Below, in pieces: positions 7,459 to 11,918 of a DNA stretch of 11,918 nt. The first letter of the stretch is position 1, and the number at the start of each line of letters is the position of its first letter. Origin of the DNA: Puniceicoccales bacterium (lineage in GTDB: Bacteria > Verrucomicrobiota > Verrucomicrobiia > Opitutales > UBA9783); contig JAIRKR010000034.1 in NCBI GenBank assembly GCA_031260015.1, positions 1 through 11,918 of the forward strand. The letters run 5' to 3'. Below the pieces are notes generated by a model. That model worked only from the letters and a program-made list of their open reading frames with translations. It ran no database searches and was not told the origin of the DNA. A program made the position numbers and the translations under genes.

Positions 7459-7944
7459 TCACTTACCCGTAGGATTTTTATCTTCAGAAGCATTGGATGC
7501 TCCGCTAGCTTCGGCAGGCTTTAATTTTTTAGGGGCAGACTTCCTACGGCGTTTTTCGCTCACTTGATGCGATACGTACTCAATAAGACCCATGGGGGCT
7601 CCATCGCCTACACGAGGTACCAATTTATAAATGCGCGTATATCCCCCTGCACGATCTAAAAATTGCTGCACATCTTCCGTAAATAACTTACGAACGGCTA
7701 CCCTACTGCGTACGCGTGCAAGAGCCAAACGACGAAAGTGCAATTTTTCTTCCACATTCTCCGCTTTCGAGGCTTTTTTTGCTAAAGTAATCACTTTTTC
7801 GGCAAATGGACGCAAGGCTTTTGCCTTCACCAAAGTTGTTTTAATTCTTCCGTATGTAAATAATTGAGTTGCCAAGTTTGCAATCAAAGATGCACGATGC
7901 TCTTTCTTTACACCCAACTCAAAACGATGTTTTGTGTGACGCAT
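7459..7944 (-). CDS. rplQ: 50S ribosomal protein L17
   Basis: Large-subunit protein near the peptide exit tunnel. The N-terminal 120 residues carry the family pattern: MRHTKHRFELGVKKEHR, then LATQLFTYGRIKTTLVKAKALRPFAEKVITLAK, then GGYTRIYKLVPRVGDGAPM. The 161-residue product is longer than the common length of about 120. The extra 35-40 residues form a low-complexity tail, first basic (EKRRRKSAPKKLK) and then Ala/Ser/Asp/Glu-rich. The gene follows rpoA by 13 nt, the standard end of the alpha operon. No Shine-Dalgarno is visible; the leader reads GTGTTAAATT before the ATG. Confidence 0.97.
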   Translation of the reverse strand: MRHTKHRFELGVKKEHRASLIANLATQLFTYGRIKTTLVKAKALRPFAEKVITLAKKASKAENVEEKLHFRRLALARVRSRVAVRKLFTEDVQQFLDRAGGYTRIYKLVPRVGDGAPMGLIEYVSHQVSEKRRRKSAPKKLKPAEASGASNASEDKNPTGK

Positions 7945-7957
7945 AATTTAACACTTT

Positions 7958-8962
7958 TCAAATAATAGTTGAAGTTGTATCAAGCAAACGTTCATCAATC
8001 TTCATGCCCAAAGACAGCCCCAATTGCTCTAATTTTGCCTTAATTTCGTTTAAAGATTTTTTACCAAAATTTCGATATTTTAACATTTCTGCCTCAGTCT
8101 TACGCGCCAATTCACCCACCGTCAAAATGTTTGCATTGTTTAAGCAATTGGCAGCACGGACGGAGAGTTCAATCTCATTGACGCTCATATTTAATAACTT
8201 CCGCAAACGATTTTGTTCTTCACTTACTTCTTTTTTCTTATCTTCAAATTCAAACTCCTGCGTCGTAAAGCGGTCGAACAATTTCAAATGATGTAAAAGG
8301 ATAACCGTTGCTTCCTTCAAAGCTTCTTCCGGAGTAATGCGCCCATCCGTTGTAATCTCCAAATACAACTTATCAAAATCGGTCATCTTCCCCACACGGG
8401 TACTTTCGACATTATATTTCACCAAACTAACCGGACTAAACAAGCAATCAATTGGAATAATACCAATCGGTTGGCCTTCTTCCTTATTGTCATCCGCAAG
8501 ACGATATCCACGTCCCACAACGACTTTCAATTCAGCCCGAAACCGTTGCTCTTTGCTCAACGTACAAATGACTTGCTCCGGATTAACAATCTCAATACCA
8601 GGTGCCAACTGAATATCTCCGGCAATCACTTCACCTCTACGCGTAACATCGATGTGCAACACAATGGGTTCACGTTGCGTGCTTCTAAGAAGAACTTTTT
8701 TTAAGTTCAATACGATTTCCGTAATATCTTCAATAATGCCCTCACAGCTTTGAAACTCGTGATTAGTTCCCTCTATTCTGATGGAAGCAATTGCGGCACT
8801 TTCAATGGAACTCAACAAAACTCTACGCAGCGCATTGCCTACGGTATGTCCAAAACCTTTTTCAAAAGGATCTGCGATGAAACAAGCAAACGTGGGTGTT
8901 GCCGTTTCCTCTACCTTTATCAATCGGTTGGGTAATTCAAATTTTCCTAATCGTTTAGCCAT
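7958..8962 (-). CDS. rpoA: DNA-directed RNA polymerase subunit alpha
   Basis: The alpha subunit dimerises to nucleate RNA polymerase assembly and contacts upstream promoter DNA and activators. The 334 residues are a normal length. The N-terminal domain (1 to about 235) has the dimerisation signature HTVGNALRRVLLSSIE at 39-54 and RVGKMTDFDKLYLEI at 189-203. The C-terminal domain (about 255-322) keeps the DNA-binding surface: ELSVRAANCL with Arg269 equivalent to E. coli Arg265, and NFGKKSLNEIKAKLEQLGLS. The N-terminus MAKRLGKFELPNRL and general wording resemble Opitutae proteins as I remember them, which is my main taxonomic clue. It sits 17 nt after rpsD and 13 nt before rplQ. No Shine-Dalgarno is visible upstream. 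Confidence 0.98.
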   Translation of the reverse strand: MAKRLGKFELPNRLIKVEETATPTFACFIADPFEKGFGHTVGNALRRVLLSSIESAAIASIRIEGTNHEFQSCEGIIEDITEIVLNLKKVLLRSTQREPIVLHIDVTRRGEVIAGDIQLAPGIEIVNPEQVICTLSKEQRFRAELKVVVGRGYRLADDNKEEGQPIGIIPIDCLFSPVSLVKYNVESTRVGKMTDFDKLYLEITTDGRITPEEALKEATVILLHHLKLFDRFTTQEFEFEDKKKEVSEEQNRLRKLLNMSVNEIELSVRAANCLNNANILTVGELARKTEAEMLKYRNFGKKSLNEIKAKLEQLGLSLGMKIDERLLDTTSTII

Positions 8963-8979
8963 GAATTTACTAGTTAAGA

Positions 8980-9585
8980 TTAACGACTGTAATACTCTAC
9001 AATCAATTGTTCATTAATTTCAGGAAGCATCTCTTCTCGTGTGGGATACCGATTTACAACACCATTGAAGGCATCTGGCTGTACCGACAACCATGCGGGA
9101 CAATTACGATAATGGGTATCCTCTAAATTACGCGTTGCCAGCTGCCGCGAAGAAATTTTTTCACTCATTGCAACCCTATCGCCTGGACTGCAGGCAAAGC
9201 TAGCGATATTCACCTTATGTCCGTTGACACACACATGTCCATGCCCTACCAACTGCCTTGCCGCACGTCTGGTCTTGGCAAATCCTAGCAAATAGATCAC
9301 ATTATCCAAGCGACATTCGAGCAAACGTAAAAACGCTTCGCCCGTAATACCTCGCATGTTTTTGGCTTTTACAAAAGTCAAATGGAATTGCTTTTCGGAC
9401 AGGCCAAACATAAAACGCAATTTTTGCTTCTCGTTGAGCCCCAGGGAATAATCGTTAACGCGTCTTTTCAAACGGGCACCATGCATACCGGGCAAATAAG
9501 GCTTTTTTTCATACGCCTTATTCAACGGAAAAACAGCCATCTTAAAGCGACGATTAATACGGGTCGTAGGTCCAATATAACGCAT
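8980..9585 (-). CDS. rpsD: 30S ribosomal protein S4 (cysteine-free type)
   Basis: Primary 16S rRNA-binding protein of the small-subunit body, and in many bacteria the translational repressor of the alpha operon. The 201 residues include the N-terminal domain (GPTTRINRRF, LPGMHGARLKRRVNDYSLGLNEKQKLR) and an S4 RNA-binding domain at about 90-155 (ECRLDNVIYLLGFAKTRRAA, then VNGHKVNIAS). The N-terminal zinc-knuckle cysteines of the other S4 class are missing, so this is the zinc-independent type. The start MRYIGP is one residue shorter than the common MARYTGP. It lies between rpsK (18 nt) and rpoA (17 nt). No Shine-Dalgarno is visible upstream. Confidence 0.97.
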   Translation of the reverse strand: MRYIGPTTRINRRFKMAVFPLNKAYEKKPYLPGMHGARLKRRVNDYSLGLNEKQKLRFMFGLSEKQFHLTFVKAKNMRGITGEAFLRLLECRLDNVIYLLGFAKTRRAARQLVGHGHVCVNGHKVNIASFACSPGDRVAMSEKISSRQLATRNLEDTHYRNCPAWLSVQPDAFNGVVNRYPTREEMLPEINEQLIVEYYSR

Positions 9586-9603
9586 CTTAAAAATCTTTAA
9601 ATG

Positions 9604-10113
9604 TTAAACTCTTCGTCTCTTGGGAGGACGGCACCCATTATGAGGAACCGGTGTAACATCCCTAATATTCAAAACAGTTAATCCTAACGTTTGCAACGTT
9701 CTAATTGCAGAATCACGTCCCATCCCCGGCCCCTTGACTTCAACCGCAATTTCTCTTAAGCCGTGCCCCATGGCGATCTTAGCGGCTTCTGTGGTTACCA
9801 CTTGCGCCGCATAAGCCGTCGATTTCCGTGATCCTTTAAAATTACAACGTCCCGCGCTTGACCAAGCCAACACATTCCCATGCATGTCAGAAAATGAAAC
9901 CTTCGTGTTGTTAAAAGAAGCCAAAATGTGACAAACCCCCACGGTAATATTTTTACTACCTTTGGCACGCTTAATTTTTAAGCCCTCTTCTAATCCTTCC
10001 TGGACCAGCAAAGAACTAGCACTTTCTTTGCCAACGGTACCCTTTGCCTCCTTATCGGTAACCGTAACGGCCTCTACTTCTACTTTTTTTTCAGATTTTA
10101 AATTTTCATCCAT
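9604..10113 (-). CDS. rpsK: 30S ribosomal protein S11 with N-terminal extension
   Basis: Platform protein of the 30S subunit that contacts mRNA near the exit site. The core runs from about residue 50 to 169: GSKNITVGVCHILASFNNTK, then AWSSAGRCNFKGSRKSTAYAAQ, then VKGPGMGRDSAIRTLQ, ending in VTPVPHNGCRPPKRRRV. The first 45-48 residues are an extra charged, low-complexity segment rich in Lys, Glu and Val, not found in the short E. coli form of about 129 residues. The ATG at 10113 is the first in frame after the rpsM stop, and no better internal start at the core boundary is evident. Spacing is 21 nt from rpsM and 18 nt to rpsD. Only weak SD-like bases precede the start. Confidence 0.96.
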   Translation of the reverse strand: MDENLKSEKKVEVEAVTVTDKEAKGTVGKESASSLLVQEGLEEGLKIKRAKGSKNITVGVCHILASFNNTKVSFSDMHGNVLAWSSAGRCNFKGSRKSTAYAAQVVTTEAAKIAMGHGLREIAVEVKGPGMGRDSAIRTLQTLGLTVLNIRDVTPVPHNGCRPPKRRRV

Positions 10114-10134
10114 AAATATTTTTCGTTCACAAGG

Positions 10135-10509
10135 TTACTTTTTCGTGACCACACCCACCGTTTTTCGAGCTCCTTTACGCGTACGTGCATTCGTTTGCGT
10201 ACGCTGACCGCGTACGGGTAAACCTCTCAAATGACGTAACCCACGATAGCACCGAATCGCCTGCAAACGCTTAATATTTCCAATAATTTCTCGACGTAGA
10301 TCACCTTCAATTTTATAACCCGAATGCGTAATCGCTTCGGTAATTTTATTGAGTTCTTCTTCATTTAAATCACGTGCCCGTTTGTCCGGATCTAACTTGG
10401 TTGTCTTAACGATGTCCAATGCACGCGTCAATCCAATACCGTAAACATAGCGCAACGAATAGGCCAATTTTTTATTTCCTGGTATTTCAACTCCGAGTAA
10501 ACGAGGCAT
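10135..10509 (-). CDS. rpsM: 30S ribosomal protein S13
   Basis: Head protein of the 30S subunit that contacts the P-site tRNA and forms intersubunit bridges. The 124 residues match the family length. Visible motifs are MPRLLGVEIPGNKKLAYSLRYVYGIG at the start (helix-two-turn-helix region) and RGLRHLRGLPVRGQRTQTNARTRKG near the basic C-terminus, which ends in VVTKK. The gene begins the alpha-operon block, 51 nt after map. That gap has no room for the usual rpmJ (L36) or infA and shows no convincing promoter. The leader lacks a Shine-Dalgarno. Confidence 0.98.
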   Translation of the reverse strand: MPRLLGVEIPGNKKLAYSLRYVYGIGLTRALDIVKTTKLDPDKRARDLNEEELNKITEAITHSGYKIEGDLRREIIGNIKRLQAIRCYRGLRHLRGLPVRGQRTQTNARTRKGARKTVGVVTKK

Positions 10510-10560
10510 AATAATCTACTTTTGTTCTATAACTTTTGTTGTAATGTTAAAAGGAATGCG

Positions 10561-11325
10561 TTAATTTTTCAGGCTTGTCAATATTTCTGGTAAATCTTTT
10601 GTAATTAACACCGTATGTTCAAAATGCGCACAGTAATTGCCATCTTGCGTGACCATTGTCCATCCATCCGATAAAGTTTTTATGGCCGGAGACCCCAGCG
10701 TTAACATAGGTTCAATGGCAATAACCATACCTGCACACAGCAAAGGTCCACTGCGGGGCACGCCAAAGTTAGGGATCTGAGGTTCTTCGTGCATTTCACG
10801 GCCTACACCATGCCCCACCAACTCACGTACGACACCCAGGTGATTTTTTTCGGCAAAAGATTGAATGGCCCACGAAATATCTCCAACCTTATTACCTTCA
10901 CGTGCCTGCTCTATGCCTTTGTGGAGAGCCTGTTCCGTCACCCTGAGTAGATTTTTAACTGGCTCTGCCAATTCCCCTAATCCAACGGTACACGTATTAT
11001 CCCCAACAAATCCATTGTAATTAAGCGCCACATCCAAACTTACGATATCACCCTCCTTCAAAATCTTTCCCTTATTTCCAATCCCATGCACCAATTGTTC
11101 ATTGACCGAAACGCACATGTAGGCGGGAAATTCATTCCCTTTGCGGCCATAACCATAAGTCGAACTCACGGCGCCACTTTCTTCCATAACTTTTTTTGCA
11201 ATTTGATCCAAATCGTATGTGCTTATCCCCGGGGTAACCGCTTTTTTTACTTGATTAAGCACCCAGGCGGCACAGGCTCCCGCTTCCCGTATTTTAGTAA
11301 TTTCTTGATCCGTCTTTGCAATCAT
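10561..11325 (-). CDS. map: Methionine aminopeptidase, type I
   Basis: Removes the initiator methionine from nascent proteins whose second residue is small; it acts in the cytoplasm, often at the ribosome. The 254-residue length is typical of type I enzymes without an N-terminal extension. All five metal ligands are present: Asp98 (SLDVA), Asp109 (GDN), His172 (GHGVGREMHEEP), Glu205 (AIEPML) and Glu236 (HFEHT). The substrate-binding His80 is present too. The gene follows secY by 26 nt and precedes rpsM by 51 nt, the common secY-map arrangement. The leader has only a weak purine stretch (GGGGTAAGTGAAATAA), so initiation may not depend on a Shine-Dalgarno. Confidence 0.97.
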   Translation of the reverse strand: MIAKTDQEITKIREAGACAAWVLNQVKKAVTPGISTYDLDQIAKKVMEESGAVSSTYGYGRKGNEFPAYMCVSVNEQLVHGIGNKGKILKEGDIVSLDVALNYNGFVGDNTCTVGLGELAEPVKNLLRVTEQALHKGIEQAREGNKVGDISWAIQSFAEKNHLGVVRELVGHGVGREMHEEPQIPNFGVPRSGPLLCAGMVIAIEPMLTLGSPAIKTLSDGWTMVTQDGNYCAHFEHTVLITKDLPEILTSLKN

Positions 11326-11351
11326 TTATTTCACTTACCCCGATACTCGCA

Positions 11352-11918
11352 TTACAGTAATGTCGCATTTAAAATCCACGCCAACAATCCAATAACGAAC
11401 AAAACAAGTACCGACATCCACAGCAATCGCAAACTTTTGTCTTCCGTATCGGCCAATCTTTGAATTTGAGACATGAAAGTAAAGCGTCCTTTCATTTTAC
11501 CTTTTGCCAGAAATCCATCATAATTTCTCTGCAATAGATAAGTTTCCAGTTGCTTCATTGTATCCAATAAAACACCCACCGTAATTAAAGTTCCCGTACC
11601 CCCAAAAAATAAGGCTACTTTGTAAGGTATCTTGTATAAGAAATACAGCAAATCTGGAAATAAAGCTATGACTGTCAAAAATATTGCACCCGCCAAGGTC
11701 AATCGGGTCATTACAAAATCTAAAAATTGAGCTGTACCATCGCCGGGCCGTACACCCGGGATGTATCCGCCATTCTTTTTCAATTCATCCGCCACTTGCA
11801 GCGGCTTAAACATAATGGAAACCCAAAAATAACTAAACCCCAATATCAACAAACCGTAAACCGTGTAATACAACCCCGAACCCTGCATAAGAATCATGGA
11901 CCATTTTTGAAATACGCT
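11352..11918 (-). CDS. secY: Protein translocase subunit SecY, C-terminal part (start lies outside the window)
   Basis: Channel subunit of the SecYEG translocon in the inner membrane. The last 188 residues are present and the frame is open to the right edge (the first codons read SVFQKWS). They cover TM8 (LYYTVYGLLILGFSYFWVSIMF), the large cytoplasmic C5 loop that binds SecA or the ribosome (KPLQVADELKKNGGYIPGVRPG), TM9 (MTRLTLAGAIFLTVIALF) and TM10 (GGTGTLITVGVLLDTMKQLE). Most SecY proteins end soon after the KMKGR motif. Here 43 further residues follow, including a strongly hydrophobic stretch at about 164-188 of this fragment (LLWMSVLVLFVIGLLAWIL) that looks like an eleventh membrane helix. 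map follows after 26 nt. Confidence 0.97.
   Translation of the reverse strand, partial: SVFQKWSMILMQGSGLYYTVYGLLILGFSYFWVSIMFKPLQVADELKKNGGYIPGVRPGDGTAQFLDFVMTRLTLAGAIFLTVIALFPDLLYFLYKIPYKVALFFGGTGTLITVGVLLDTMKQLETYLLQRNYDGFLAKGKMKGRFTFMSQIQRLADTEDKSLRLLWMSVLVLFVIGLLAWILNATLL

Noticed and set aside
10510..10560. A promoter between map and rpsM (TTAACA with a downstream TATAGA-like element)
   Set aside because: The spacing is only about 13-14 nt and both boxes are poor, so it is probably chance in AT-rich sequence.
11086..11463. A plus-strand open frame of 125 codons spanning the map-secY junction
   Set aside because: It is antisense to two firmly identified genes and shows no recognisable domain.
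1..11918. CRISPR arrays, tRNA or rRNA genes, insertion sequences, integrase or attachment sites
   Set aside because: I saw no regularly spaced direct repeats, cloverleaf-like segments, transposase-like proteins or terminal repeats anywhere in the window.

Overview
The window looks like chromosomal sequence from a Gram-negative bacterium, most likely of the Verrucomicrobiota (Opitutae / Puniceicoccales-like) or the wider PVC group. The reasons are the wording of the RNA polymerase alpha subunit, a cysteine-free S4, an S11 with a long N-terminal extension, the gene order secY-map-rpsM-rpsK-rpsD-rpoA-rplQ, and a Kdo-pathway enzyme that implies lipopolysaccharide. The taxonomic placement rests on remembered family wording, not on a search. 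Base composition is moderate to AT-rich, with the lowest GC in the second half of the methyltransferase locus at 5315-6140.

Right part (about 7160-11918, minus strand, read right to left): the end of the spc operon and the alpha operon. The genes are the 3' end of secY, map, rpsM (S13), rpsK (S11), rpsD (S4), rpoA and rplQ (L17), with gaps of 13-51 nt and no internal terminator that I can see. infA and rpmJ, often found between map and rpsM, are absent. A small membrane-anchored zinc-ribbon protein and kpsF/kdsD (arabinose-5-phosphate isomerase) follow on the same strand.

Middle (5216-6140): the only plus-strand gene, an FkbM-type methyltransferase broken by one frameshift. It converges on kpsF and diverges from a large exported protein. 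The 99-nt divergent spacer contains an imperfect inverted repeat and a consensus -35 box.

Left part (1-5215, minus strand): a 642-residue, cysteine-rich, probably exported protein of unknown function with a C-terminal module resembling the glycine-rich domains of tail-fibre-like proteins. Next comes pheT with its own likely promoter, then gatC (overlapping pheT by 4 nt) and the first 167 codons of gatA. This cluster joins Phe-tRNA charging to the tRNA-dependent amidotransferase that makes Gln-tRNA and/or Asn-tRNA.

Most of the window is housekeeping translation and transcription machinery. The parts that are not routine are the exported 642-aa protein, the broken FkbM gene, a SecY with an apparent extra C-terminal membrane helix, and a general lack of Shine-Dalgarno sequences before the ribosomal genes. 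I found no convincing evidence of an undescribed multi-gene system.
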